Of a stretch of DNA of 64,000 bases, positions 23,109 through 33,500 are shown one piece after another. How positions within the stretch are numbered: the first letter of the stretch is position 1; every line of letters begins with the position of its first letter. The stretch lies in the NCBI GenBank assembly GCA_021372355.1, contig JAJFUQ010000208.1, positions 1 through 64,000 of the forward strand, in the 5' to 3' direction. The DNA comes from Nocardiaceae bacterium. Lineage in GTDB: Bacteria; Actinomycetota; Actinomycetes; Mycobacteriales; Mycobacteriaceae. The position numbers and the translations under genes are program-made. The notes under the pieces were generated by a model. It saw only the letters and a program-made list of their open reading frames with translations, was not told where the DNA came from and made no database searches.

Positions 23109-24764
23109 ATGGTTTGGGGCATCCCGTCACCCGTCAAGGTCTTCGGCCAGGCCGTCGACTTCGCGCGTAGCGCGGAGGTACTGCGTCGCCGCGGCCTCAT
23201 CGACCTCCGCCGACCGGAGGACATGCTTCGCGCGCTGCTCAACGCGAACAACTTCGGTCCGTTCGCGACTGCGGTAGGGCACGGCGCAGCCGTCGACGGT
23301 TCGGCCCCGGCGATCGTCGACGAGCGTGGCGAGGTCAATTACACGCAACTCGAAGAGCTGTCGAACGGTCTGGCCCGAGGTCTGGGCGCGAACGGAATCA
23401 AACCGGGTGACGTCATCGCCGTCCTGGCGCGCGACCACCGCGGTCTCGTCCTGAGTCTGGTGGCGGCGGACAAGATCGGCGCGCGCATCGTCCTCATGAA
23501 CACCGGTTTCGCGAAGCCGCAGTTCGCCGACGTCTGCGCCCGTGAAGGCGTCACGGCGATCCTTCACGACAGTGAATTCACCGAACTCGTCAGCGTTCTC
23601 GACTCGTCGATCCCCCGGTTCCTCACCTGGATCGACGTGACAGACAAGGTCGACAACACGGCCAAGCCCATCGAGTACGTCATCCAAGGGCAGTCCAAGG
23701 CTCCCGTTCCCGCTCCGAAGTCGAAGGGCGGCATGATCGTCCTCACGAGCGGCACGACCGGAATTCCGAAGGGCGCCCCGCGCCAACGGATCTCACCTCT
23801 GGACATCGCGCAGTTCGTCGACCGCATCCCGATCCCGGGCAACGGCACGATCGTCATGGGTGCGCCGATGTTCCACACGACCGGACTGTCGCAGTTCGTC
23901 ATCGGCCTGGCGCTGGGCAACAAGATCGTGCTGCAGCGGCGGTTCAGCCCTGAGACCACCATCCGCAACCTCGTGAAGACCAAGGCCTCGACGTTGGTGC
24001 TCGTCCCCACGATGCTGCAGCGCATCGTCGACCTCGGCCCGCGCAAGCTCGCCAAGTACGACACGTCATCGCTGCAGCTCATCGTGGTCGCCGGTTCGTC
24101 GCTCTCCCCCGATCTCTGCCGACGCACGGGGGCCGCGTTCGGGAACGTTCTGTACAACATGTACGGATCGACCGAGGTGGCCGTCGCGACGGTCGCGACG
24201 CCCTCGGAGCTTCGTCGCGCACCCGGAACCGTGGGACGGCCACCGGTGGGATGCCAGGTGGCGCTGTACGACGACGATCGAAACCTCATCAAGACTCCGA
24301 ACACTCTCGGCACGATCTTCGTGTCCAGCGGGCTGAGCTTCACCGGCTACACCGACGGCCGTAACAAGGAGATCGTCGACGGTCTGCTCTCGACCGGCGA
24401 CGTCGGCCATTTCGACCACGAACGCCTCTGGTTCGTCGACGGTCGCGAAGACGACATGATCGTTTCCGGTGGTGAGAATGTCTATCCGCTCGAGGTCGAG
24501 AACCTGCTCGCCGAGCGTCCGGACATCATCGAGGCGGCCGTCGTCGGCGTTGACGACCACGACTTCGGTAAACGACTACGCGCGTTCGTGGTGGCCGCGA
24601 AGGGTTCGACGAAGAAGGACCCCGAGCAGATCCGCCAATACGTCAGGGATAACCTCGCGTCGTTCAAGGTTCCGCGCGATGTCTACTTCATCGATGAATT
24701 GCCACGGAATGCGACCGGGAAGCTGTTGCGGACCAAGCTGGCGGAGTTCACGCCGCCGGACTAG
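23109..24764 (+). CDS. Fatty-acyl-CoA synthetase (FadD12-like), tandem paralogue
   Basis: The 551-residue protein is a close relative of the preceding synthetase: P-loop LTSGTTGIPKGAPRQR, YNMYGSTEVAVATVATPSEL, LLSTGDVGHFDHERLWFVDG, REDDMIVSGGENVYPLEVEN and the C-terminal Lys motif LPRNATGKLLRTKL. It begins with VFGQAVDFARSAEVLRRRGL instead of the Ala-rich extension of its neighbour. Two tandem synthetases may have different chain-length ranges. The gene starts nine bases after the first and ends 14 bases before the PQQ-like membrane protein, suggesting one transcript. Confidence 0.9.
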   Translation: MVWGIPSPVKVFGQAVDFARSAEVLRRRGLIDLRRPEDMLRALLNANNFGPFATAVGHGAAVDGSAPAIVDERGEVNYTQLEELSNGLARGLGANGIKPGDVIAVLARDHRGLVLSLVAADKIGARIVLMNTGFAKPQFADVCAREGVTAILHDSEFTELVSVLDSSIPRFLTWIDVTDKVDNTAKPIEYVIQGQSKAPVPAPKSKGGMIVLTSGTTGIPKGAPRQRISPLDIAQFVDRIPIPGNGTIVMGAPMFHTTGLSQFVIGLALGNKIVLQRRFSPETTIRNLVKTKASTLVLVPTMLQRIVDLGPRKLAKYDTSSLQLIVVAGSSLSPDLCRRTGAAFGNVLYNMYGSTEVAVATVATPSELRRAPGTVGRPPVGCQVALYDDDRNLIKTPNTLGTIFVSSGLSFTGYTDGRNKEIVDGLLSTGDVGHFDHERLWFVDGREDDMIVSGGENVYPLEVENLLAERPDIIEAAVVGVDDHDFGKRLRAFVVAAKGSTKKDPEQIRQYVRDNLASFKVPRDVYFIDELPRNATGKLLRTKLAEFTPPD

Positions 24765-24778
24765 AGGAGCTCGCGCCG

Positions 24779-26143
24779 ATGACGTTTCCCCCACCTCCAC
24801 CGCCACCGCAGCACACGCGCGGCAGCGCCTGGAAGTGGTGGATCGGTGGGGTCGTATTCGTCCTGGTTGCTGCACTCGTCGTGGGCGGCGTTTACTGGCG
24901 GCTCTCCAGGGCGCCGGTCGAGCGATCGTCCGACCAGCTCGAGAGAAGCTTCCCCACTGCCCCGGTTGCGGGCTGGACACTGCGGGCCACCGATATTCGG
25001 GCGGGCAGCGTGTTTCGCGCCCTCAACATGGCCGGTAATCAGTACTTCTCGCCTGGATTCATCGACCTCGGCGACGTCCTTGTCACCTCGATCTCCGACG
25101 ACATGCGGGCCGGTTCGGGATCCCGCGGACCACGGGAACTGATTGGCGTCGACAGCAAAACGGGTGAGCTGCGGTGGCGGACCGCGCTCGAAGGCTCCCT
25201 GAACTGCGCTACGGAAGCGATCAATGGATTGCTCGCCTGCACCGGAAATCGCACCATCCAGACGTTCCGGATATCGAACGGCGAACGTGTGCAGTCGGTG
25301 CCGGCAAACAACGTCGGTGTCGTCGAAGCGCATGACGGCGCGTTGTATTCCTACGGCTATGACCACGAAGCCGGCACGCTGGTGCTCTCCCGCGGTACGG
25401 TCACCGACCCCGCATCGGACTGGCGGACGGAGTTCCAGCGGGCCCGCGCGACGTGCGTAGGCTCCGGAGATTCACTGGAGTTTCGCATTGACGACGGCCT
25501 CGTGTACTTCTCCAATGGCGTCGTTTCTGCAGCCGCGTCGGCGGCGGACGGACGGAACCTGCTGCCCGTCGATGTGGGTTGGATCAAGGTCTTGCCGGGG
25601 CAAGGCTATTCCGGGAACGAGTGCCGAAGCGGAGGACTAAGTACCTCGGTCGTCGTGGTCGATCACAACGGTGCAGTAACACGCACTTTCGACGCAGATT
25701 ACGGACCCCAGGTGCTCGCGTTGCGGCCCGATCCGGACCGACCCGTCGCGGTCGGAAAGGACGTCATCGACCTGCACAGCGGCAAACGACTGTGGTCGAT
25801 TGGCGCGAACTCCCGGTTCGAATTGATGGTGGGACACGTGGTGCTCGTTCGTTCGGTGGACGCCACCGGTCGCGCGGAGAAACGAGTCTCGGCACATTCG
25901 CTGGACACCGGTGCGCTGCTCTGGACCGCGGATGTTCCGAGCACCTATTCCGCGCTGACCGACGGCGAACGGCTCATCATCCCCGACTGGTCCACCTCCC
26001 AGGGATCGACAATGCGAGTTGTCGCCGTCAATCTGACCACTGGGGAGACCGACTGGACAGCCCGCATGGGCATTCCGGCGAAGGCGCGTGACGGCATGGC
26101 GGCAGTGACGCCGCAGGAACTCACGTACTACCCACCACCATGA
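24779..26143 (+). CDS. Membrane-anchored PQQ/beta-propeller-like protein
   Basis: The 454-residue protein has a Pro-rich N-terminus, one membrane helix (WWIGGVVFVLVAALVVGGVY, about 20-40) and a large exported part. That part contains repeating strands of the type LIGVDSKTGELRWRTALEG, VIDLHSGKRLWSIG, SLDTGALLWTADVP and NLTTGETDWTARMG. These are PQQ-like (quinoprotein) propeller blades, with the Asp/Gly turn and Trp. No quinone-dehydrogenase residues are evident, so it is more likely a binding or scaffolding protein. The ribosome site is GAGGAG nine bases before the ATG. It is probably cotranscribed with the fadD pair and is convergent with the zinc-peptidase gene, with only 15 bases between. 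Confidence 0.78.
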   Translation: MTFPPPPPPPQHTRGSAWKWWIGGVVFVLVAALVVGGVYWRLSRAPVERSSDQLERSFPTAPVAGWTLRATDIRAGSVFRALNMAGNQYFSPGFIDLGDVLVTSISDDMRAGSGSRGPRELIGVDSKTGELRWRTALEGSLNCATEAINGLLACTGNRTIQTFRISNGERVQSVPANNVGVVEAHDGALYSYGYDHEAGTLVLSRGTVTDPASDWRTEFQRARATCVGSGDSLEFRIDDGLVYFSNGVVSAAASAADGRNLLPVDVGWIKVLPGQGYSGNECRSGGLSTSVVVVDHNGAVTRTFDADYGPQVLALRPDPDRPVAVGKDVIDLHSGKRLWSIGANSRFELMVGHVVLVRSVDATGRAEKRVSAHSLDTGALLWTADVPSTYSALTDGERLIIPDWSTSQGSTMRVVAVNLTTGETDWTARMGIPAKARDGMAAVTPQELTYYPPP

Positions 26144-26158
26144 CCGGCTGGCCCCGCT

Positions 26159-27121
26159 TCACGTCGAGTTTCGAATGACCTCGTGCACGAATCCGAGCTT
26201 CTCGACGACGGGTTCCGCCAGCACGAACGGGTAGAGGTCCGGGTGCCCCATCGACCGATTGACCTGGTTGAGTCCCCACACGAGCGGAATCCACTGGCTG
26301 ATGATCTCGCCGATCGTCACGTCCCGGCGGCCGAGGGTGATGCCGGATGGTGAGAAGCCGAAGGCGGACGCAGTGTCGAGCGTGTCCCGAATGTGCAGGT
26401 AGTGCGCGAAGGTCTCGGCCCAGTCCTCGGCGGCGTGCATCGAGGCGTAGGCGGAGACGAACGTCGAGTCCCAATCCGCCGGCGGACCCTGTTGGTAGTG
26501 GCGATCGAGCGCCGCCTGATAGTCCTCGTTCGCATCGCCGAACAACTCGAAGAATCGGTTTTGCCGGTCCGGCCCGTAGATGAGCACCCCGAAGTAGTAG
26601 TGCCCGATCTCGTGCCGGAAATGGCCCAGCAGCGTGCGGTACGGCTCAGCCATCTCGACGCGCATCTGCTCCCGGTGGACATCGTCACCCTCGGCGAGAT
26701 CGAGGGTGATCACCCCGTTGAAGTGACCCGTCGTGACCTTTTCCGTCGCGCTCGAGAGCAGATCGAAGCCGAGGCCCCACGCCGGGTCGGCCTCCCGGTC
26801 GACGATCGACAACCCGAGTTCGGTCAGTTCCAGAACCAATCGTCGCTTGGCCTGTTCGGCGTCGGCGAACGCCTCGATCGCGTCGGTGTCCGAATCGGCC
26901 GGACGCGTGATCGTCAGGCGGCACGACGCACAGAGTGGCTCATCCGGTGTGGTCAGCCAGTTACATCTGGCCACATGCAGATTCGCGCACATGACGTGGT
27001 CGCCGACGGGAAGCAGCTGCCGCGACGAAAGGTCGAATCCGAGATTCGAATTGCACGACAGGCACAGCGAGTTCTCGAAGATCAGACGCTGCCCGCATAC
27101 CGGGCAGTGGAAGTCACGCAT
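26159..27121 (-). CDS. Zinc-ribbon putative metallopeptidase
   Basis: About 320 residues from ATG 27121 (MRDFHCPVCGQRLIFENSLC). The N-terminal 85 residues hold a zinc ribbon with CPVC, CLSC, CNWL and CASC pairs. The central HExxH motif is HFRHEIGHYYFGVLIYG, and the conserved Glu/Asp-containing helix AAEDWAETFAHYLHIRDTLD is typical of the putative zinc-binding metallopeptidase family found with transglutaminases. It overlaps the upstream transglutaminase gene by eight bases and is the last gene of the four-gene operon. In such clusters it would cut or edit the peptide product. Activity on any substrate has not been shown as far as I know. Confidence 0.85.
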   Translation of the reverse strand: MRDFHCPVCGQRLIFENSLCLSCNSNLGFDLSSRQLLPVGDHVMCANLHVARCNWLTTPDEPLCASCRLTITRPADSDTDAIEAFADAEQAKRRLVLELTELGLSIVDREADPAWGLGFDLLSSATEKVTTGHFNGVITLDLAEGDDVHREQMRVEMAEPYRTLLGHFRHEIGHYYFGVLIYGPDRQNRFFELFGDANEDYQAALDRHYQQGPPADWDSTFVSAYASMHAAEDWAETFAHYLHIRDTLDTASAFGFSPSGITLGRRDVTIGEIISQWIPLVWGLNQVNRSMGHPDLYPFVLAEPVVEKLGFVHEVIRNST

Positions 27122-28004
27122 GGCTACCGATCGGGTTGAGTGGTGCGACATCGACGGAAACGTGGATCGTGCTCGATTCCGCTTCGGTATAGATCACGCC
27201 GCGTAGTGGCGGGACGTCGGCATAGTCGCGTCCCCAGGCGACGACCACATAGCGTTCGTCGACGAACTGATCGTTCGTCGGATCGAAGCCGAGCCAGGTG
27301 TCCGGGCCGATCCGCACGTCCGCCCACGCGTGGGTGGCATCGACGCCGATCATCCGCTCCTTGCCGGGCGGCGGATCGGTGGCGAGGTAGCCGGAGACGT
27401 ATCGACCAGCGAGTCCCACGCTGCGCAGGCACGCGACTGCAAGGCGCGCGAAGTCCTGGCACACGCCCGAACGATCGCGCAAAACCTCGGCCACCCGCGT
27501 CGAGACGTTGGTCGCGCCCGACTCGTAGGTGAAATCGGTGAAGATCCGGTGGTTGAGGTCGGCGATCGCCTCGCCGATCGGCCGACCTGGCGTGAACGAA
27601 GTCGCGGCGTAGGCACGAACGTCGGCGGTGATCTCCGGCGGATCGAGGTCGAGCACGAACTCGATTCCGGCGACACTCTCCCTCGTGGTCCCGTCCGGAA
27701 TCGCCTTCTCCCACGGCTGCGCGAGCAATTTGGGGTCCGGGGCAACCGGATCGACCTCGACCGTCGACGTCCCGGTGACCACGAGAGTGCAGTGCGGTTC
27801 CGTCACGTGGAAGTACAGCATCGAGTTTCCGTAACTGTCGTGCCCGAGTGCGAAGTCCGCCGCCTGCGGATCGACTGTCACGCCGTGGTCGACGAGGGTT
27901 TGGTGTGCGGTGTCACGAGGAGTGAGATACCCACGTCCGTACGACGACGAAACCCAGTTCGAATACTCGTACGTGGTGGTGTGCGTGATCCGATAGCGCC
28001 TCAT
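27114..28004 (-). CDS. Transglutaminase-like cysteine protease fold protein
   Basis: About 296 residues from ATG 28004 (MRRYRITHTTTYEYSNWVSS). The bacterial transglutaminase N-terminal beta domain covers about 1-120 and the catalytic domain about 150-260. The triad is visible: Cys182 in GVCQDFARL, His225 in ATHAWADV and Asp241 in GFDPTN. Such proteins act as peptidases, amidases or cross-linkers. The start overlaps the ATP-grasp/alpha-E gene stop by four bases, so expression is coupled. It resembles the N-terminal domain of the large DUF2126 protein in the same operon, making two transglutaminase domains of separate type in one cluster. Confidence 0.9.
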   Translation of the reverse strand: MRRYRITHTTTYEYSNWVSSSYGRGYLTPRDTAHQTLVDHGVTVDPQAADFALGHDSYGNSMLYFHVTEPHCTLVVTGTSTVEVDPVAPDPKLLAQPWEKAIPDGTTRESVAGIEFVLDLDPPEITADVRAYAATSFTPGRPIGEAIADLNHRIFTDFTYESGATNVSTRVAEVLRDRSGVCQDFARLAVACLRSVGLAGRYVSGYLATDPPPGKERMIGVDATHAWADVRIGPDTWLGFDPTNDQFVDERYVVVAWGRDYADVPPLRGVIYTEAESSTIHVSVDVAPLNPIGSHA

Positions 28005-30529
28005 GACACGTACCGCCCGGCCGCCGTACCCCACAGCGGCTGCATGGCCGTCGGGACCGCCATCTTCTCGCTGAGCACGTCCGAGAGTTCCCGCAACAGC
28101 TTGTGGATTCCGCTCATGAGCTCGACGAGGTCGGTGCGCACACCATTCTCGTCGGAACGCTCGAGGTCGTGCGGGTCGGCGCGGCGAAGCAGTGCGCGGG
28201 CGTCCTCGGCGAGCCGCTCGGCAGGCGTGGAGCCCGTTGCGCCCGGGGTCTTCTGGAGGTCGACCCGCAGCTGCTCGAGTTGGAAGGCGAGCGATCGCGG
28301 ATTCGTCTCGTCGAGCAGGATGAGCTGGGCGAGAGCCGACGCCTGAGCGCGACCACGGTTCCGGCGGCGGTAGGTCACCGACGATTCAGTCGCGGCCAGG
28401 ACGAAGTCGATGATCGCGCGTTCCGCGCTCGGAGCGTGTGCGTGCGTCAAGGTTCCGGTGATCAAGAGCGTCAGTTGAAGCGCACGCTCGATGCGCTTGC
28501 CGGCGTCGGTCAGATACCAACCGGCGTCATGAACCATCGACTCCGACGCGAGACCCGACAGCGCCAGCAAGGCTCCGACGATCGCGCGGTGCGCCTCGGA
28601 CTCGGTGACTTCGTCATCGTCGTTGCGGGACATGTTGACGGCTCGATCGAGCGTCGCGAGGAACGCCCAGGAATCGAGCGACATCTGGTCGCGCACTGCA
28701 CGGCAGGCGTCCTGCAGGCAGTCGATCGACTGTTGGAGAGAGCCTGGCCGCGCCGGATCGATCGTCATCGACCGCAGCGTCTCGTCGGGAGTCATCCCTG
28801 CGTCGCTCGGCGACAGGGCGTTGATGGCATCGAGCAGGACCGGCAGGCAGTCGCCGCCAGCGAGCCATGGGCGGTCGCGGTAGTCGGTCAGTTTGTCGCG
28901 CACGGCCAGCAGCATGCGCGCCGTCTGCTCGGCACGTTCGCTGTACCGCCCGATCCAGAACAGGTCGGAGAGAACACGGGGCGACGTGATCGATTCCGGG
29001 GTCTCGTGTTCGGCGGCCAGAATCTCCGGCAGCGCCAAGGCACTCGGCGAACCGACTTCGGCCTTCGCTGCGGGCCGGACCCACACGTCTTTTGCCGTGG
29101 TCGAGACGAGCAGACCGTTGTCGTCGAGGTGGTGGAGAACCGAGCCGAGGCCGCCGTTGAGGGCCACATAACCCGACGTGCCGGCGACGGTGAACATCCG
29201 GAATTCGACCGGTGCCGACTGCACGGTTCCGCGGTAAGACGTTGGCGCCGAGGAGAATATCGGAAGTTCGCGAGCGACCCAGCCGGACGGATCGGCTTCG
29301 ATCGCCGCAGCCAACTCCTTGCGGCGCGGGCGCGACAGCATGCTGCCCACGATCGAGTGGCCGCCGCTGATCCGTTCGAAAACCAACGTGCCCGCGCGCG
29401 CGATCATGTGTTGGCGCTCGGTGTCGACGCCGCCCCAATACCGGCGAACCGATGGCAGCAGGAGGTCTTCGTCGAGCAGGTCGCGGCAGAGCTGCGGGAG
29501 CAACCGGGGCAGCGTCGGATTCTCGAGGATGCCGCTGCCGAGCGAGTTCACGACCGTGACCGCTCCCCGGCGCATCACCTCGACCAATCCCACGACGCCG
29601 AGCCGCGAGTCCGGGCGCAGGTCCAGTGGGTCGGCGTAGGCCGCGTCGACGCGCCGGAGCACCACGTCGACGGGCCGCAGCGTGCCGAGCGCGCGCATCC
29701 ACAATCGACCGTCGCGGACGACGAGGTCGGCGCTCTCGACGAGTGGGAAGCCGAGAACCGTCGCGAGATGTGCCTGGTCGAAGGCCGTTTCCGAGTGCGA
29801 GCCGGGACTCAGGACGACCACGAGCGGATCGTCGGTCGCCGACGGCGCGGCATCGATGAGCGCCAGACGCATCGCCTGCGCGAAGCCGCTCAACGGTCGG
29901 GGCCGGACCTCCTGGAACAGTGCCGGCAAGGCCCGCGAGATGACCCGGCGATCGGCGATCGAATAGCCCACCCCGGACGGTGCCTGCGTGCGGTCGGCAG
30001 CGACGAAGAACGAACCATCAGCACGACGCGCGACATCGGCTGCGTGCAGAAAGAGCTGGTGGCGGCCCGGTAGTCGAATTCCGCGCGCGGCCCGGATGTA
30101 TGCCGGGTCCGCGAAAACAACTTCCGGCGGGATGAGCCCGCGGCGGACGGTCTTCATCGGACCGTAGAGGTCTCCGAGGATCGCGTCGAGCAGTCGCGAC
30201 CGCTGGAGCATCCCCGCCTCGACGACCGCCCAGTCGTCCGACGAAACGATGAGCGGCAAGCCGTCGAGTTGCCACTTACGAATGCCGTGCTTGGGCGCGA
30301 CACCCCGCGCGGCTTCGTCGATGAGCTCGTTGTAGGTGATGCCATCGTTCTCGACGAGATGGTCGACGCGGGCCCGCAACAAGGAGAGTTTCGAGGTGTC
30401 ACCAGCAAGGACGGTCTGTGACAACTCCTGCCACTGTGGCCGCACCTGACCGTCGCGATCGACGTACTCGTCGAACACACGGCGCGCGGAAGTGCGATAG
30501 GCGGAGACTTCGTCGTCCAGAACCGTCAT
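28001..30529 (-). CDS. Circularly permuted ATP-grasp fused to alpha-E domain
   Basis: About 842 residues from ATG 30529 (MTVLDDEVSAYRTSARRVFD) with GAGGAAG upstream; an earlier start at 30556 is less likely. Residues about 70-470 form the type-2 circularly permuted ATP-grasp domain (DGLPLIVSSDDWAVVEAGML, ADRTQAPSGVGYSIADRRVI, VVLSPGSHSETAFDQAHLAT). Residues about 510-820 form the alpha-E helical domain (SPRVLSDLFWIGRYSERAEQ onward). In many bacteria these are two genes; here they are fused. ATP-grasp enzymes of this group are predicted to make amide (peptide) bonds. The protein lies between the DUF2126 fusion and the transglutaminase gene, with a four-base overlap to the latter. Confidence 0.92.
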   Translation of the reverse strand: MTVLDDEVSAYRTSARRVFDEYVDRDGQVRPQWQELSQTVLAGDTSKLSLLRARVDHLVENDGITYNELIDEAARGVAPKHGIRKWQLDGLPLIVSSDDWAVVEAGMLQRSRLLDAILGDLYGPMKTVRRGLIPPEVVFADPAYIRAARGIRLPGRHQLFLHAADVARRADGSFFVAADRTQAPSGVGYSIADRRVISRALPALFQEVRPRPLSGFAQAMRLALIDAAPSATDDPLVVVLSPGSHSETAFDQAHLATVLGFPLVESADLVVRDGRLWMRALGTLRPVDVVLRRVDAAYADPLDLRPDSRLGVVGLVEVMRRGAVTVVNSLGSGILENPTLPRLLPQLCRDLLDEDLLLPSVRRYWGGVDTERQHMIARAGTLVFERISGGHSIVGSMLSRPRRKELAAAIEADPSGWVARELPIFSSAPTSYRGTVQSAPVEFRMFTVAGTSGYVALNGGLGSVLHHLDDNGLLVSTTAKDVWVRPAAKAEVGSPSALALPEILAAEHETPESITSPRVLSDLFWIGRYSERAEQTARMLLAVRDKLTDYRDRPWLAGGDCLPVLLDAINALSPSDAGMTPDETLRSMTIDPARPGSLQQSIDCLQDACRAVRDQMSLDSWAFLATLDRAVNMSRNDDDEVTESEAHRAIVGALLALSGLASESMVHDAGWYLTDAGKRIERALQLTLLITGTLTHAHAPSAERAIIDFVLAATESSVTYRRRNRGRAQASALAQLILLDETNPRSLAFQLEQLRVDLQKTPGATGSTPAERLAEDARALLRRADPHDLERSDENGVRTDLVELMSGIHKLLRELSDVLSEKMAVPTAMQPLWGTAAGRYVS

Positions 30530-30587
30530 CGTTGCTTCCTCAGACGCTGATTTCAAGCCCTACTTCCATCGCGAAAACCGGTCAGCT

Positions 30588-33500
30588 TCATCGCAGAACT
30601 GCATAAACCCGGCGAAGGTCCAGAATGCCAGGTGCAGAAATATCGGTGGCAATTCGGGCTTGAATTTCGCGAAGTCGTGACACATCGACTTCGCCAGAGG
30701 TGTAACCGATCGGATCGAATCGACGATTCCGGCGCGATGCGGCGGCCACCGCATTAACCGGCGAATCCTCATACGCGCGACCACCCGGGTGCACCACGTG
30801 GTACGTGCACCCGCCGCGCGAGACGCCTTGTCCGAGGTCGACGACGTCGAAGACCAGCGGACTGTGCACCTCGATGCTCGGATGCAACGCGCTCGGTGGC
30901 TGCCATGCGCGATACCGAATGCCCGCGACCTGGACATCGGCCTTGTCGGTCGCCTGCAGCGGAATCGGAATCCCGTTGACGGTCACCGCGAATCGTCGCT
31001 GATCCGCGCCGGTGACCCGCACCTGCAAACGTTCGACCGATGAGTCGACGTACCGCGCCGTTCCGGTCGCGGTCGACTCCTCACCGAGCACATGCCACGG
31101 TTCGATCGCCGATCGAAGCTCGATCTCCACTCCCGCGACGACGATCGTCCCGATCCGCGGGAAGCGGAACTCGGTGAATGGGTCGAGCCAACTCGTCGGG
31201 AAATCGATTCCGTGCTGCCGCAGGTCCGCCGCGACATCGGCGATGTCGTTGATGACGTAGTGCGGAAGCAGGTAGCGACCGTGCAGATTCGGACCGTGCG
31301 AGATGAGCGGCGCATGCAGCGGCTCGTCCCAGAACCGGGCCACAAGCGCGCGCACGAGAAGCGCCTGGACCATCGCCATCTGATAGTGCGGCGGCATTTC
31401 GAACCCGCGAAGTTCGAGCAGGCCCAAACGTCCGCGCGTGGAGTCCGGGCTGTAGAGCTTGTCGATGCAGAACTCGGCGCGGTGGGTGTTCCCGGTGAGG
31501 TCGGTGAGCAGGTGCCGCAGCGCGCGGTCGACCTGCCAGGGCGCCGCCTCCCCCGACTGCGCCCGGTCGGCGAGGCGCGCCAGTTCGGCGAACGCGATCT
31601 CGAGTTCGTAGATCGTCTCGGGACGACCTTCGTCGACGCGCGGAGCCTGCGACGTCGGACCGATGAACCGTCCGGAGAACAAGTACGAGAGCGACGGGTG
31701 CCGCTGCCAGTAGGTCAGCAACGAGACCAGCAGATCGGGGCGCCGGAGCAGCGGCGAATCCCACGGCGTCGGGCCGCCGAGGGTGATGTGGTTGCCACCG
31801 CCGGTACCGCCGTGCGAGCCGTCGACATCGAAGCCTTCGGTGCTAAGACGGGCCAATCGTGCCTGTTCATAGAGGGTTTCGAGGATCTCGCACTGTTCGG
31901 CGAACGACGTTGCGGGCTGCACGTTAACCTCGATGACGCCCGGATCGGGGGTCACGGAGATCGACTGTAGACGGGCGTCGGCCGGCGGCCCGTAGCCCTC
32001 CACGACGACCGGAATGCCGTGCTGAGCGGCCGCCCCTTCGACTGCAGCGACGACCTCGACGAAGCCGGCGAGATCCGGTAGCGGCGGCAGGAAGACGTGC
32101 ACGATCCCGTCGCGAGTCTCGACGACGACGGCGGTGCGTGATGCCTTCGCCGGTCCCGCTCCGGACATGTGAATGACCGGCTGCGGATTGATCGGCAGGG
32201 GCCCGGAACGAACGGTCGGATCCTGTTCAGGCGGCTCCTGGGCCGGGTCCCACGCGATCGCGTCGAGCGGCAGTCGCAGTCCGGCCGGCGAATCGCCCTC
32301 GACCAGCACGATCCGGCCGCGCCGCAACCGCCACGGAACGCTCTCCCAGCCGTTCGAGATGCGGTGCAGTGGCAGCACAAAGGCCGTCGGCGACTCGACT
32401 GAAGCATCGAGATCCGCGACCAAGGCCTTGCGCGGTTCGTCCGGCGGTGGTCCGGCAGGCATTCGAACGAGTCGAGCGAGCCGAGCCAAGGGATCCTCGA
32501 ACGCCGGTTGCACGGCATCGACAGACAACCCGAACGCCTCGGACACCGCTTCGGCGATGCGCCGTGCATCGTCGTCGGTCGCGTGTGCCTCCCCATCGGA
32601 CCAGGGATCGGCAAGCAGCGACGGATCTGACCACAGTGCGTGTCCGTCCGTCCGCCACATGACGGCGATCTGCCAGCGGGGCAACGGCTCCCCCGGATAC
32701 CACTTGCCTTGCGAGCGCTGAACCAAGCCGCCCGGCGCGAAGCACTGTCGAAGCCGCTCGGCGAGGTCGCTCGCCCGTACGCGCTTGGTCGGGCCATCCG
32801 CGTCAGTCATCCACTCGGGCTCGTCGCGGTGGTCGATCGACACGAAGGTCGGCTCGCCACCCATCGTGAGTCGGACGTCGCCCTCCACGAGCCTTTCGTC
32901 GACCTCTGCACCAAGTTCGACGATCTGTTCCCACTGCTTGTCGGTGTACGGAAGCGTGACGCGGGGGTCTTCGTGGATGCGGGTGACGGTGTTCGAGAAG
33001 TCCAGCGTCGCTTCGCATTTCCCGGTTGCACCGGTGATGGCGGCGGCGGACGACGGATGCGGCGTCGCCGACAGCGGGATGTGCCCCTCGGCGGCGAACA
33101 ACCCGGACGTCGGGTCGAGACCGATCCAGCCTGCACCCGGGATGTACACCTCGGTCCAGGCATGGAGGTCGGTGAAGTCGGCCAGGGGCCCGCTCGGCCC
33201 GTCGAGGGCCTTCTCGTCAGCCGTCAGCTGAACGAGGTAGCCCGAGACGAAGCGCGCCGCGAAACCCAGGTGGCGAAGAATCGACACGAGCAACCAAGCG
33301 CTGTCCCGGCACGACCCGATCTTCGAGGCGAGCGTGTGATCGGGAGTCTGCACGCCCGGTTCCATCCGCACCGAGTAATCGACCTCAGCCCGGACCGCGT
33401 GGTTCACCTCGACGAGGAAATCGATCGTCCGCTGGTCGGTACGACCCGCGAACCGATCCGCCCAAGCCCACACCGTAGCGCTGTCATCGACTTGGCGGAG

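Noticed and set aside
28103..30073. 656-residue open frame opposite the ATP-grasp/alpha-E gene
   Set aside because: Antisense to a protein with clear domains; composition is Arg/His/Gln rich and typical of a third-position GC shadow.
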